Below, in pieces: positions 7,959 to 17,006 of a stretch of DNA of 64,000 bases. Under the pieces are notes generated by a model, which saw nothing but the letters and a program-made list of their open reading frames with translations, did no database searches and was not told the origin of the DNA. Positions within the stretch are counted from its first letter, which is position 1, and every line of letters starts with the position of its first letter. Source of the DNA: Caulobacter sp. (GTDB taxonomy: Bacteria > Pseudomonadota > Alphaproteobacteria > Caulobacterales > Caulobacteraceae); contig JAGHZU010000007.1 of assembly GCA_017745235.1 (NCBI GenBank), positions 1 through 64,000 of the forward strand, given 5' to 3'. The position numbers were made by a program, and so were the translations under genes.

Positions 7959-9074
7959 TTAAGCCGCGTTCTTCTTCTCGAGCTCGCTCACCAGCCGCTC
8001 CTTCCAGAGCTTGGGCGCGCCAGCCACCAAGCTCAGCTGTCGCGAGCGGCGATAGTAGAGGTGGCAGTCAACTTCCCAGGTGAAGCCCATGCCGCCGTGC
8101 ACCTGGACGTTCTCCTTGCTGGCGAACCAGAAGGCGTCGGAAGCGGCGATGCGCGCGGCCGCGGCGGCGGTCGGCAGTTCCGGCGCGTCGTCGTTCAAGG
8201 CCCAGGCGCCATAATAGGCGTTGGAGCGGGCCACCTCGTTCTTCACGTACATGTCGGCCAGCTTGTGCTTGACCGCCTGATAGCCGGCGATCACCCGCCC
8301 GAAGGCGTAGCGGCCCAGGGCGTATTCCTTGGCCATCTCCAGGCAACGATCGGCGCCGCCCAGCTGCTCGAAGGCCAGCAGCACGGCGGCGCGATCCAGG
8401 ATCGCCTGCACCAGTTCGAAACCTTGCCCCGCCTCGCCAAGCCGCTCGGCGGTCACGCCCTCGAACGTCAGCCGCGCCACGCTGCGCGTGGGATCCAGGC
8501 TGTCCAATCGCTCTCTCCCTACGCCGGCGGCCTTCAGGTCGACCAGGAAGAGGCTCGGGCGCCCGCCCTCGCCGGCCAGCACCAGGGCCATTCCGGCCAC
8601 GTCGCCGTCGGTGACGGGGATCTTCACGCCGCTCAACTTGCCGCCCTCGACCTTGGCCGACAGGCTGGAGGGCGTGACCTGGCCCGGGCCTTCAGACACC
8701 GCCAGGCAGCCGATCAGCTCACCCGCCGCGACGCGCGGCAGGATGGAGGCCTTCTGGGCGTCGGTCCCGTGGGCCATCACGGCCTCGGCCAGGATGTAGA
8801 CCGTCGAGGCGAACGGGATCGGCGCCACGGCCCGCCCCAGCTCCTCGGCGATGGCGCACAGTTCCACGCGCCCCAGACCCAGGCCGTTATAGGCCTCGGG
8901 TATAGCCGCGCCCAGCCAGCCCTGCTCGGCGACGGCGCTCCACAGCGCCTCGTCGTAGCTCTTGGCGGGATCGTCCAGCACGCCGCGCACCACGGCCGGC
9001 GAACAGCGGGCGGCGAGGAACTTGCGCGCCTCGTCCTTCAGGAACTTCTGGTCGTCGGAATAGTCGAAATCCAC
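7959..9074 (-). CDS. Acyl-CoA dehydrogenase, partner subunit lacking visible base
   Basis: 371 residues, ACAD fold. Seen: N-terminal helical domain (DEARKFLAARCSP), FAD-contact motif RYAFGRVIAGYQAVKHKLADMY, and C-terminal VHGGMGFTWEVDCHLYYRRSR. Neither the C-terminal YEGT-type Glu nor the helix-G Glu is present; the latter region reads AILDRAAVLLAFEQL. Together with its 17-nt spacing from the next dehydrogenase, this suggests an alpha2-beta2 heteromer like the mycobacterial ChsE pairs, in which only one subunit holds the base. First gene of the operon. A 12-bp palindrome (9149-9160) lies 75 bp upstream of its start. Confidence 0.85.
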   Translation of the reverse strand: MDFDYSDDQKFLKDEARKFLAARCSPAVVRGVLDDPAKSYDEALWSAVAEQGWLGAAIPEAYNGLGLGRVELCAIAEELGRAVAPIPFASTVYILAEAVMAHGTDAQKASILPRVAAGELIGCLAVSEGPGQVTPSSLSAKVEGGKLSGVKIPVTDGDVAGMALVLAGEGGRPSLFLVDLKAAGVGRERLDSLDPTRSVARLTFEGVTAERLGEAGQGFELVQAILDRAAVLLAFEQLGGADRCLEMAKEYALGRYAFGRVIAGYQAVKHKLADMYVKNEVARSNAYYGAWALNDDAPELPTAAAAARIAASDAFWFASKENVQVHGGMGFTWEVDCHLYYRRSRQLSLVAGAPKLWKERLVSELEKKNAA

Positions 9075-9148
9075 CTGGACTTCCTCCTCTGGCGCGCTCT
9101 GTCCGGCCCCGGGTCTCGGGGCCGTCGGCGCGGCTCGGGAAGCACGAT

Positions 9149-9160
9149 GAACGATCGTTC
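9149..9160. promoter_or_regulatory. Palindromic operator candidate GAACGATCGTTC
   Basis: A perfect 12-bp palindrome lies in the 162-bp divergent region between the dehydrogenase operon (left) and the 189-residue protein (right). Its size and placement suit a TetR-type repressor of acyl-CoA catabolism, but no such regulator adjoins it. A second inverted repeat, TTGAC-N5-GTCAA, lies at about 9174-9188. Confidence 0.4.
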
Positions 9161-9236
9161 GACCGAGGGAAAGATTGACCTCGCGTCAAGAATTTCAGGT
9201 TCTTATGGGCGCTCCTGAACCAGTGAGAGCGTCGGC

Positions 9237-9806
9237 GTGGCCAAGACCGTCTTCCAGCGGAACCAGAAGGTGTGGGTCGAGAGCGTCGGCGCCTGGGCGA
9301 CGATCGAGAAGATCGTGCCCATCTGGGCCAAGGGTTTCGACGAGCCCGTGCGCGTGACCTACGACGTGGGCCTGGGCCGCGAGTTCCACGCTCATGAGCT
9401 GAAGCCCGAGGACCGTGTCGACAACGAGGGCGGCGCGGCCCTGGCCAACTGGCGCGTGCTGCGGGCTCGCAACAAGTGGCAGCAGGAGAGCGACTGCCTG
9501 CACCACCCCTATCCCGGCACCTATCCGGTCGTGGTCACCGATCCCAACGACTGGGGCGGCTGGCGCACGCCGGGCGCGGAGTACGACCGCGACCCGCGTA
9601 AGATCGAGTTCCAGGCCCGGCTGATCGCCGCCGCGCCACAGCTTCACGCCCTGGCCCGCCAGTTGATCGAGCTGGCGGCCGACAGCCCCGAGGACGCGCC
9701 GCCGGCCTTGGTGGCCTTGGCCCAGCGCGCCGCCGCCATCGAGCGGGCGCTGCACGAGGTGCCCGCAGGCCTGGAGACGGCGCCGGGCGTCGTCGAGGCC
9801 GGCTAG
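9237..9806 (+). CDS. Conserved hypothetical protein, 189 aa
   Basis: A soluble protein starting at GTG (9237). I do not recognise a named family. The N-terminal 60 residues look like a small beta-barrel: KVWVESVGAWATIEKIVPIW, then VRVTYDVGLGREFHAHEL. The middle holds DPNDWGGWRTPGAEYDRDPRKIEF. The C-terminal 60 residues are Ala/Leu-rich helix. There is no signal peptide or membrane segment. It is transcribed alone, and its stop shares the CTAG of the convergent CPBP gene. Good third-position GC and regular codon use support real coding. Confidence 0.6.
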   Translation: MAKTVFQRNQKVWVESVGAWATIEKIVPIWAKGFDEPVRVTYDVGLGREFHAHELKPEDRVDNEGGAALANWRVLRARNKWQQESDCLHHPYPGTYPVVVTDPNDWGGWRTPGAEYDRDPRKIEFQARLIAAAPQLHALARQLIELAADSPEDAPPALVALAQRAAAIERALHEVPAGLETAPGVVEAG

Positions 9807-10738
9807 ACCGCCTGGACTTCGGACGCTTCGCCCTTGGGGGCGTCGGGCGCGGCCTTGAAGTTCCCCTTCTTCCACGCCCAGTACAGCACCACGATCGCCA
9901 CCCCCGTGCCGACCACCATGGCCGGGACCGACGCTTCGGGGCCGAACGCGCCGCCGCTAAGCCATTCGGGCGCACCGGCCTTGGGGGTGCTGAGGAACAG
10001 GCTCTCCTTCACCTCCAGGCCCGAAACGCGCGCGCCCCAGATCCAGCCTTGAGTGAAGTTCCAGGCCGCATGGGCGCCGACCGACACCCAGATGCGGCCC
10101 GTCAGCAGGTAGAACGAGGCCAGCATCAGGCCCGCCTCCACCGCGATCGCGATCGCGGCCATTGGCGTGGCGTTGGGATTGGCCAGGTGCATGACCCCGA
10201 ACAAGGCGGCCGACAGCGTCAGCGCCGGCCACGCGCCGAAGGCCCGCATCAGCAAGCGCAGGACGATGGCGCGGAAGATCAGCTCCTCCATGAAGCCGGA
10301 GACGATGCCCACGCTGACCATGTCCCATGCCGACGACACGCGCGGCCCGGTCACGTCGTAGAGGCCAAAGCCGATCAGCAGGCCGACGATCACGGTCAGC
10401 ATGACGGCCCCCGCCCCCATGCCCGCCGCCAGTTCAGGCAAGGCCGTCCTCAGGGCCAGCTCGGAGGGCCAACGCCCCTCCGCCAGGCGAACTGCGCCGG
10501 CGTAGAGACCGTAACCCGCCACGCAGATCGCCAGGGTCGACAGGGCGATCAGCGGCCCCTGCCCCTTGAACAGCTTCTCCGGCGCGATCATTCCGGCCGC
10601 GTCGACCAGGGTGAAGACGAAAAACAGCACCAGGCCCCACCCCAGCGCCCGCAGCCAGCGCAGCGGCCCGGGATGCAGGAAACGGCGCGAACCGATCTCG
10701 AGGCCCGTTGAACCAGCCACGGCTTCGGAAAATGACAT
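9803..10738 (-). CDS. CPBP-family intramembrane glutamic endopeptidase
   Basis: 311 residues with about eight hydrophobic helices. CPBP (Abi/Rce1-like) motifs are all present: EELIFR at about 161-166 (motif 1, EExxxR), FGVMH (motif 2, FxxxH) and GAHAAWN (motif 3, HxxxN). The family cleaves prenylated or membrane-anchored proteins, or works in immunity to bacteriocins; the substrate here is unknown. The SD-like GGGGGG lies inside a hairpin (10744-10768) just upstream of the ATG. The gene stands alone and its stop is shared within CTAG with the convergent gene. Confidence 0.85.
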   Translation of the reverse strand: MSFSEAVAGSTGLEIGSRRFLHPGPLRWLRALGWGLVLFFVFTLVDAAGMIAPEKLFKGQGPLIALSTLAICVAGYGLYAGAVRLAEGRWPSELALRTALPELAAGMGAGAVMLTVIVGLLIGFGLYDVTGPRVSSAWDMVSVGIVSGFMEELIFRAIVLRLLMRAFGAWPALTLSAALFGVMHLANPNATPMAAIAIAVEAGLMLASFYLLTGRIWVSVGAHAAWNFTQGWIWGARVSGLEVKESLFLSTPKAGAPEWLSGGAFGPEASVPAMVVGTGVAIVVLYWAWKKGNFKAAPDAPKGEASEVQAV

Positions 10739-10743
10739 CAGGA

Positions 10744-10768
10744 TCCCCCCTGTAAAAAACTGGGGGGA
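10744..10768 (-). promoter_or_regulatory. Hairpin covering the CPBP ribosome-binding site
   Basis: On the minus strand a TCCCCCC arm (10768-10762) pairs with GGGGGGA (10750-10744), with an 11-nt loop containing a T-run. The G arm is the only SD-like sequence before the ATG at 10738. Folding would hide it. Confidence 0.4.
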
Positions 10769-10862
10769 CCCTCCTTGTATTCGAGCCTCGGCTCAAGTGA
10801 CGAAACGTTCAGATCACGGCGCAGCCGCCAGGCCGCCTCCTCATGGCGCGATCCACGCGCCG

Positions 10863-11519
10863 CTAGAACCTGTAGCCGACGCCCGCCGACAGGACCCACG
10901 GGTCCAGCTTCACCTTCGACTTCAGGGCGCCGTCATTGATGCGGGCGTCGGTCTCGAACCACACCTTCTTCACGTCCACGTTGAGGCTGTAGCGGCCGGT
11001 CAAGGCGACATCGGCGCCGGCCTGAAGGGCGTAGCCGAAGCCGTCGTCCAGCTTGACCTTGAAGCCGTTTCTGTCCTTGCCGCCGTAGAAGACCATGTAG
11101 TTCAGGCCGCCCCCCACATAGGGGCTGAACCGGGCGGCGGGGAAAGGATGGTACTGCACCGAGACCACGGGCGGCAGCACCCAGGTCTTGTGGACCTCGA
11201 CGTCGGTCCCCGGCCCCACGGCCCGCACCGTGTGCTTCGTCGTCCCGGCGATCACCTCGACCGCGACCTTGTCGGTGACGAAGTAGCTGAGGCCGAGCGT
11301 CGGCATGACGTCGTCGCCGACCTTGGCCTTCAGGCCGGTGTCGGCTCCAGCGGCGGTCAGGATGGGATCGCCCGCGTCAGGGCTGACGTCGGTGGCGCGG
11401 ACGTTCAGCATCCAGGTTCCCTTGGCCTTGGGAACGAAGGCGTCCTGAGCCTGGGCGGCGGAGGCGGCCAGCAGGCCCGCGGCGGCGACGGCCAGGGCGG
11501 AACGGACGGCGATGGTCAT
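10863..11519 (-). CDS. OmpW family outer-membrane beta-barrel protein
   Basis: 218 residues starting at the ATG at 11519, which is preceded by AAGGAGAT. The signal peptide MTIAVRSALAVAAAGLLAAS ends at AQAQ. The mature part has OmpW features: WMLNVRATDVSPD near the N-terminus, PTLGLSYFVTDKVAVEVIAG, then PPVVSVQYHPF and SPYVGGGLNYMVFY. It ends in the C-terminal Phe motif VLSAGVGYRF needed for BAM insertion. OmpW proteins are eight-stranded channels for small hydrophobic compounds. Divergent from pepN across 175 bp. Confidence 0.9.
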   Translation of the reverse strand: MTIAVRSALAVAAAGLLAASAAQAQDAFVPKAKGTWMLNVRATDVSPDAGDPILTAAGADTGLKAKVGDDVMPTLGLSYFVTDKVAVEVIAGTTKHTVRAVGPGTDVEVHKTWVLPPVVSVQYHPFPAARFSPYVGGGLNYMVFYGGKDRNGFKVKLDDGFGYALQAGADVALTGRYSLNVDVKKVWFETDARINDGALKSKVKLDPWVLSAGVGYRF

Positions 11520-11694
11520 GTCGGATCTCCTTGACGCGCGACGTGGGCCGCGCCTTCGCCGCCAGCCATCGGGCGCCGGGATCCTCGGCTCCTTGATCCT
11601 CCGCAAAGACCACATTCAAAAGAAGGGAATTGCGGTCACTACTTATCGCGCAAGGGCCCTCGCTCCTGGCTGCGGGACTGCCTACATTGGCCGC

Positions 11695-14286
11695 ATGCGC
11701 ACCGACACGCCCCAGCCGATCCGCCTGGCGGACTACCGCCCGTTCCCGTTCTCGATCGAGACGACCAGCCTGGAATTCCAGCTCGACCCCACCGCCACTC
11801 GGGTGCGGGCCAGCCTGGAGGTCCTGCGCCGCGGCGAAGCCGACGAGCCCCTGGTGCTGAACGGCGAGCGGTTGAAGCTGATGTCGGCCGCCATCGACGG
11901 CCAGCCCCTGAGCGCCAACGAATACGCCCTGGACGGCGAGCACCTGACGATCCACCAGGTTCCCGACCGCTTCGTGCTGACCACCGAGGTCGAGATCGAC
12001 CCGTCGGCCAACAAGGCCCTGATGGGCCTCTACATGTCGGGGGGACGATTCTGCACCCAGTGCGAGGCCGAGGGCTTCCGTACGATCACCTTCTTCCCCG
12101 ATCGCCCCGACGTGCTGAGCCGCTATACGGTGCGGATCGAGGCCGACAAGGCGTTCGCCCACCTGCTGAGCAACGGCAATTTGCTGGACAGCGGCGAGCT
12201 GGAGGGCGGCCGGCACTTCGCGGTGTGGAACGACCCCTTCCCCAAGCCCGCCTACCTGTTCGCCCTGGTGGCCGGCCAGCTGGACGTGCTGGAGGACAGC
12301 TTCGTCACCATGAGCGGCCGCGCCGTGGCGCTGAAGGTGTTCGTCGATCCCGGCATGGCGCCCCGCGCCGCCTACGCCATGGACAGCCTCAAGCGCTCGA
12401 TGAAATGGGACGAGGAGGCGTTCGGCCGCGAGTACGATCTGGACCTGTTCATGATCGTGGCCGTGCGGGACTTCAACTTCGGGGCCATGGAGAACAAGGG
12501 GCTGAACATTTTCAACTCCTCGCTCCTGCTGGCCGCGCCCGAGACCGCCACCGACCTCGACTACGAGCGCATCGAAGGCGTCGTGGCCCATGAGTACTTC
12601 CACAACTGGACCGGCAACCGCATCACGTGCCGAGACTGGTTCCAGCTGTGCCTGAAGGAAGGCCTGACGGTCTTCCGCGACCAGAGCTTCAGCGCCGACA
12701 TGCGCGGCGAGGCCGTCCAGCGGATCAAGGACGTCAAGGCCCTGCGCGCCCGTCAGTTCGCCGAGGACGCCGGCCCGCTGGCCCATCCGGTGCGCCCGTC
12801 CAGCTACCTGAAGATCGACAATTTCTACACGGCCACGATCTACGAGAAGGGTTCGGAGCTGATCCGGATGCTCAAGACGATCCTGGGCGCGGCCGCCTTC
12901 CGCAAGGGTCTGGACATCTACTTCGAGCGCCATGACGGCGAGGCGACCACGGTGGAGGCTTTCATCGCCTGTTTCGCCGACGCCTCCGGTCGCAACCTGT
13001 CGGACTTCTTCGCCTGGTACGAACAGGCCGGCACGCCGTCGGTGGATCTGACCCACGTCTATGACGAAACCGCCAAGGCGCTGACCATCACGCTGCGACA
13101 GTCGACCGCTCCCACGGGCGGCCAGCCGACCAAGCGGCCCCTGCCCATCCCGGTCACCATCGGCCTTATCGACGCCGAGGGCGCGGTGCTGCGCGACAGC
13201 GAACTGGTGCTGCTGGACGGTCCCGAGAAGACGGTGCGCTGGGAGGACGTTGCGCGTCCGCCGGTGATTTCGGCCCTGCGCGGCTTCTCGGCTCCGGTGA
13301 ACCTGACCACCGACACCCGTCCGGCCGACCGCTACGTCCAGTTCGCCGCCGATCCTGACCTGTTCAACCGCTGGGAGGCCGGCCAGACCCTCGCGAAGGA
13401 CCTGATCCTGGCCCGCGCCGCTGGAACGCCCGACGAACTGGGCGAGGAGCGCTACGCCGACGCCCTGGGGCGCGCCCTGGTCGACGAGGCCTCCGACCCC
13501 GCGTTCAAGGCCCTGTTGCTGGCCCTGCCGGCCGAAGGGGACCTTGCCCTGGCCGTCGAGGTGGTGGACCCGGCCGCCATCCACGCCGCCCGAGATCACC
13601 TGAAGACCCGCATCGCCGTCCACCTGGGCGACCTGCTGCGACGCCTGCATGGCGACCTGCAAAGCGAGCGCGAGTTCTCGCCGGACGCCCGTGAGGCCGG
13701 CAAGCGCGCCCTGCGCAACGCCTGCTGCGACCTGCTGGCCAGCGATCCGCACGCCGTGAACGTCGACCGCATCGTCGGCCACTTCGAAAGCGCCACCAAC
13801 ATGACCGACGCCATAGGCGGCCTGTCGGCCCTGGTGGCGATTGGCGGGGAGCCGGCTGAGAAAGCCCTGGCCGCCTTCCACGCCAAGTGGCGCGCCGAAC
13901 CGCTGGTGCTGGACAAGTGGTTCGCCGCCCAGGCCCGCGATCCGGGCGAAGGCGCGATCGGCCGCATCCTGGCCCTGACCGCCCATCCCGACTTCGACGC
14001 CACAAACCCCAACCGCCTGCGCGCCCTGGTCCAGGGCTTCGCCAGCGGCAATCCGGCCAAGTTCCACGACGCCAGCGGCGCAGGCTACCGCTTCCTGGCC
14101 GACCAGATCCTGGCGGTGGACGGTTTCAACCCGATGACCGCCGCGCGCCTGGTCGAGCCGCTGGGCGCCTGGCGTCGCTACGCCCCTGAGCTGGGCGCGC
14201 TGATGCAGGCGCAGCTGGAGCGCATCCGCGCCCACGAGGGCCTGTCGAAGAACGTGCTGGAACTGGTCTCGCGGGCGCTGGACTGA
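11695..14286 (+). CDS. pepN: Aminopeptidase N (M1 family zinc metallopeptidase)
   Basis: 863 residues. The start chosen is the ATG at 11695 (MRTDTPQPIRLADYRP). Exopeptidase motif FGAMENKGLN is present, and the zinc site HEYFHNW (His299, Glu300, His303) is followed 19 residues later by Glu322, giving HEXXH-X18-E. The N-terminal beta domain and the C-terminal helical domain (about 540-863) match E. coli-type PepN in length. It removes N-terminal residues from peptides in the cytoplasm. The next gene is pleC on the same strand, an order I recall from C. crescentus. Confidence 0.95.
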   Translation: MRTDTPQPIRLADYRPFPFSIETTSLEFQLDPTATRVRASLEVLRRGEADEPLVLNGERLKLMSAAIDGQPLSANEYALDGEHLTIHQVPDRFVLTTEVEIDPSANKALMGLYMSGGRFCTQCEAEGFRTITFFPDRPDVLSRYTVRIEADKAFAHLLSNGNLLDSGELEGGRHFAVWNDPFPKPAYLFALVAGQLDVLEDSFVTMSGRAVALKVFVDPGMAPRAAYAMDSLKRSMKWDEEAFGREYDLDLFMIVAVRDFNFGAMENKGLNIFNSSLLLAAPETATDLDYERIEGVVAHEYFHNWTGNRITCRDWFQLCLKEGLTVFRDQSFSADMRGEAVQRIKDVKALRARQFAEDAGPLAHPVRPSSYLKIDNFYTATIYEKGSELIRMLKTILGAAAFRKGLDIYFERHDGEATTVEAFIACFADASGRNLSDFFAWYEQAGTPSVDLTHVYDETAKALTITLRQSTAPTGGQPTKRPLPIPVTIGLIDAEGAVLRDSELVLLDGPEKTVRWEDVARPPVISALRGFSAPVNLTTDTRPADRYVQFAADPDLFNRWEAGQTLAKDLILARAAGTPDELGEERYADALGRALVDEASDPAFKALLLALPAEGDLALAVEVVDPAAIHAARDHLKTRIAVHLGDLLRRLHGDLQSEREFSPDAREAGKRALRNACCDLLASDPHAVNVDRIVGHFESATNMTDAIGGLSALVAIGGEPAEKALAAFHAKWRAEPLVLDKWFAAQARDPGEGAIGRILALTAHPDFDATNPNRLRALVQGFASGNPAKFHDASGAGYRFLADQILAVDGFNPMTAARLVEPLGAWRRYAPELGALMQAQLERIRAHEGLSKNVLELVSRALD

Positions 14287-14428
14287 GGCCCCGCAGAACG
14301 CCGCGCGAGCGAGCCTGGGACGATTCGTCCCCGGAAGGGTTGCGACTAAAGGGCTCATCCTGGGTCAAAACCCGTGTTCGCCGGTGACGCATGCGTTGCG
14401 CGTGCGGTAGATTCACCATGTTGGCGAA

Positions 14429-16999
14429 GTGACTCGCCGGGGATCGCGGGAGCGTTGGGCGTTGGAGGGTAACGGGGCGAAGACCGGAAGGCCGGCGCAT
14501 GCCGGACTTTCGGCGGCGGGCGGAGTCCGCCCGCGCGCCGCGTGGTCGCCCTCGCAGGCCTATGTCCGCATCGCCATCCTGGCCGCGCTGCTGCTTCTGG
14601 CCGTCTATACGGCGTTTGGCGTCAAGCAGCTCAAGCAGGAGGCCGCCCTGCCGCCCGGCGGCGCGCCCCTGGCCGCCCAGGCCAAGTTGCTGGCTGCGCG
14701 TGTCGAAACCAATCTCAGCGCCCAGCGCGCGGGCCTGTCGGCCGCCGCCGACCTTCTGCAGCGTGACCCGGGCGCGCCGATCGACGCCGCCGAAACCGCG
14801 CTGCGCGCCGCGGGCGGCGAGGCCATGGCCGTCTCGGTCGTCGCCCCCGGAGCCGTGCTGGCCACCGCGGGCCGCGATCCCTCGGCCGACTGGAAGGCCG
14901 CCGCCCAGGCCGCCGGCGCCTCCGGCCGCAGCGTGTGGGTGGGCTCGGCTGGCGGCATGGGCCGGCTCTACGTGGCCGTCGCGGCTCCGGTGGAGGGCGG
15001 TCGCGGCTTCATCGTCGCGTCCAGCGATCCCTCGCGCCTGATCGGCGACCCCGGCAAGGGCGACGCTTCGGCCCTGATGCAGGGCGACGGACGGATCCTG
15101 TTCGGCGCAGGCCGCCCGATCCAGGGCGCGCTGGATTCCCGCGAAGCCTTCTCCCTGTCGCCCGACGACGTGGGCGACGGCGCGGCGGCCCTGCGCGGCC
15201 AGGCCGCCGACGGCGGTGCGCTGGACGTGGCCATACAGCCTCTGGCGAACGGCGCTCTGCTGGCCGCCGCGGCCACCCCCTCCCACACGGTCGCCAACAT
15301 CGACCGCAGGGTGATGGAGGGGGCGGCCTCGCTGCTCGCCCCTCTCGCCGTCGGCATCGCCCTGGCCTTGCTGCTGATGCTCCAGAGCCGCAAGGTCGAG
15401 CGCGCCCAGCGCGAATTCGTCGACAGCGAGCAACGCTTCCGCCTGGCCGTCGAGGCCGCCCGCTGCGGCATCTGGGAATGGGATCTGGCGACCGACCAGG
15501 TGTTCATGTCCGACGTGACCGGGGCGATGTTCGGCTGGGGCGGCGGCGGCGTCGTGGGCGGCCAGGAGCTGCTGGACCGCGTCTCGGTCGACCATCGCGA
15601 CAAGGTGCGCCAAGCTCTGGCCAATGCGGCCATGTACGGCGCCTTCGATGTATCGTTCCGCGTCCCCTCGCGCGACGGCGGCCGCTCGATCTGGGTGGAC
15701 GCCCGCGGCCAGGGCTTCGGCAAGCCCGGCGAGGACGGCTATTCGCGGATCATCGGGGTGGCCCTGGACGTGACAGAGGAGCGCTTGGCCCAGGCCCGCG
15801 CGCAGGCCGCCGAGAACCGCCTGCGGGACGCCATCGAGAGCGTGTCCGAGGCCTTCGTCCTGTGGGACCGCCAAGGGCGGCTGCTGATGTGCAACCGCAA
15901 CTACCGCAACGTCTTCAACCTGGAGCCCAAGCTGCTGAAGCCGGGCGCGCCGCGCAACGAGGTCAATCGCTTCGCCGCCCTCGCCATCAAGCACGATCAG
16001 CCCGCACCCGACGGCGCCAAGGGCGTGCGCGAGGCCGAGCTGAACGACGGCCGCTGGATTCAGATCAGCGAACGGCGCACGGCCGAAGGCGGCCTGGTGA
16101 TGACCGCCGCCGACATCACCGCCATCAAGAACCAGGAAGAAGCCCGCCGCCTCAACGAGGAGCAACTGCAGCACGCGGTCGCGGGGCTGGAGCGCAGCCA
16201 GGAACAACTGGCCGAGCTGGCGCGCAAGTACGAGATGGAGAAGGTCAAGGCCGAAGGCGCCAACAAGGCCAAGAGCGAGTTCCTGGCCAATATGAGCCAC
16301 GAGCTGCGCACGCCGCTGAACGCCATCAACGGCTTTTCCGAGATCATGATGAACGAGATGTTCGGCCCGCTGGGGGACCAGCGCTACAAGGGCTACAGCC
16401 TCGACATCCACAATTCCGGCCAGCACCTGCTGGCCCTGATCAACGACATCCTCGACATGTCGAAGATCGAGGCCGGCAAGATGAACCTGAAGTTCGAGCC
16501 GCTGCACCTCCAGGACGTCACCGAGGACGCCGTGCGCCTGGTGCGCAACCGCGCCGAGGCCGCCGGCCTGAAGCTGGAGGTCGACTTCCCCGCCCTGCCC
16601 GAGGTCGAAGCCGATTATCGCGCGGTCAAGCAGGTGCTGCTGAACCTGCTGTCGAACGCCATCAAGTTCACACCACGCGCGGGCCGCGTGACCGTGCGCG
16701 CCGAATTGCGTCGCGACCCGCTGGGCGAGCGCGTGCGCGTGTCGGTCACCGATACGGGCATCGGCATCGCCGCCGAGGATCTGGCCCGTCTGGCCCGTCC
16801 GTTCGAGCAGGTTGAAAGCCAGCACGCCAAGACCACCCAAGGAACAGGTCTGGGCCTGGCCCTGACAAAGTCGCTGGTCGAGATGCACGACGGCGCGCTG
16901 GAAATGGCCTCGACGCCGGGCGAAGGCACTACGGTCAGCTTCGTCCTGCCCCTGCGCCAGAGCGGCATGCCCGCCCTGCGCGACTTCGCGGCGGCCTGA
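14429..16999 (+). CDS. pleC: PleC-type sensor histidine kinase/phosphatase
   Basis: 856 residues from GTG 14429 (a start slightly downstream is possible). A transmembrane helix at about 47-63 and another near 300-320 flank a periplasmic domain. Two PAS regions follow (about 335-450, SEQRFRLAVEAARCGIWEW; about 465-560, AENRLRDAIESVSEAFVLW), then a coiled coil. The kinase core has the H-box SHELRTPLNAINGF with His624, N-box NLLSNAIKF, and G-boxes DTGIGIA and GTGLGLAL. The H-box, domain plan, size (C. crescentus PleC is about 842 with His610, from memory) and pepN neighbour support PleC, the polar kinase that acts on DivK and PleD. Two GANTC sites (14322, 14410) precede it. Confidence 0.85.
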   Translation: MTRRGSRERWALEGNGAKTGRPAHAGLSAAGGVRPRAAWSPSQAYVRIAILAALLLLAVYTAFGVKQLKQEAALPPGGAPLAAQAKLLAARVETNLSAQRAGLSAAADLLQRDPGAPIDAAETALRAAGGEAMAVSVVAPGAVLATAGRDPSADWKAAAQAAGASGRSVWVGSAGGMGRLYVAVAAPVEGGRGFIVASSDPSRLIGDPGKGDASALMQGDGRILFGAGRPIQGALDSREAFSLSPDDVGDGAAALRGQAADGGALDVAIQPLANGALLAAAATPSHTVANIDRRVMEGAASLLAPLAVGIALALLLMLQSRKVERAQREFVDSEQRFRLAVEAARCGIWEWDLATDQVFMSDVTGAMFGWGGGGVVGGQELLDRVSVDHRDKVRQALANAAMYGAFDVSFRVPSRDGGRSIWVDARGQGFGKPGEDGYSRIIGVALDVTEERLAQARAQAAENRLRDAIESVSEAFVLWDRQGRLLMCNRNYRNVFNLEPKLLKPGAPRNEVNRFAALAIKHDQPAPDGAKGVREAELNDGRWIQISERRTAEGGLVMTAADITAIKNQEEARRLNEEQLQHAVAGLERSQEQLAELARKYEMEKVKAEGANKAKSEFLANMSHELRTPLNAINGFSEIMMNEMFGPLGDQRYKGYSLDIHNSGQHLLALINDILDMSKIEAGKMNLKFEPLHLQDVTEDAVRLVRNRAEAAGLKLEVDFPALPEVEADYRAVKQVLLNLLSNAIKFTPRAGRVTVRAELRRDPLGERVRVSVTDTGIGIAAEDLARLARPFEQVESQHAKTTQGTGLGLALTKSLVEMHDGALEMASTPGEGTTVSFVLPLRQSGMPALRDFAAA

Positions 17000-17006
17000 A
17001 GCCGGC

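Noticed and set aside
11377..14358. 993-codon open frame opposite pepN
   Set aside because: Composition (Gly, Gln, Val, His) typical of antisense frames in high-GC genes; no start signal.
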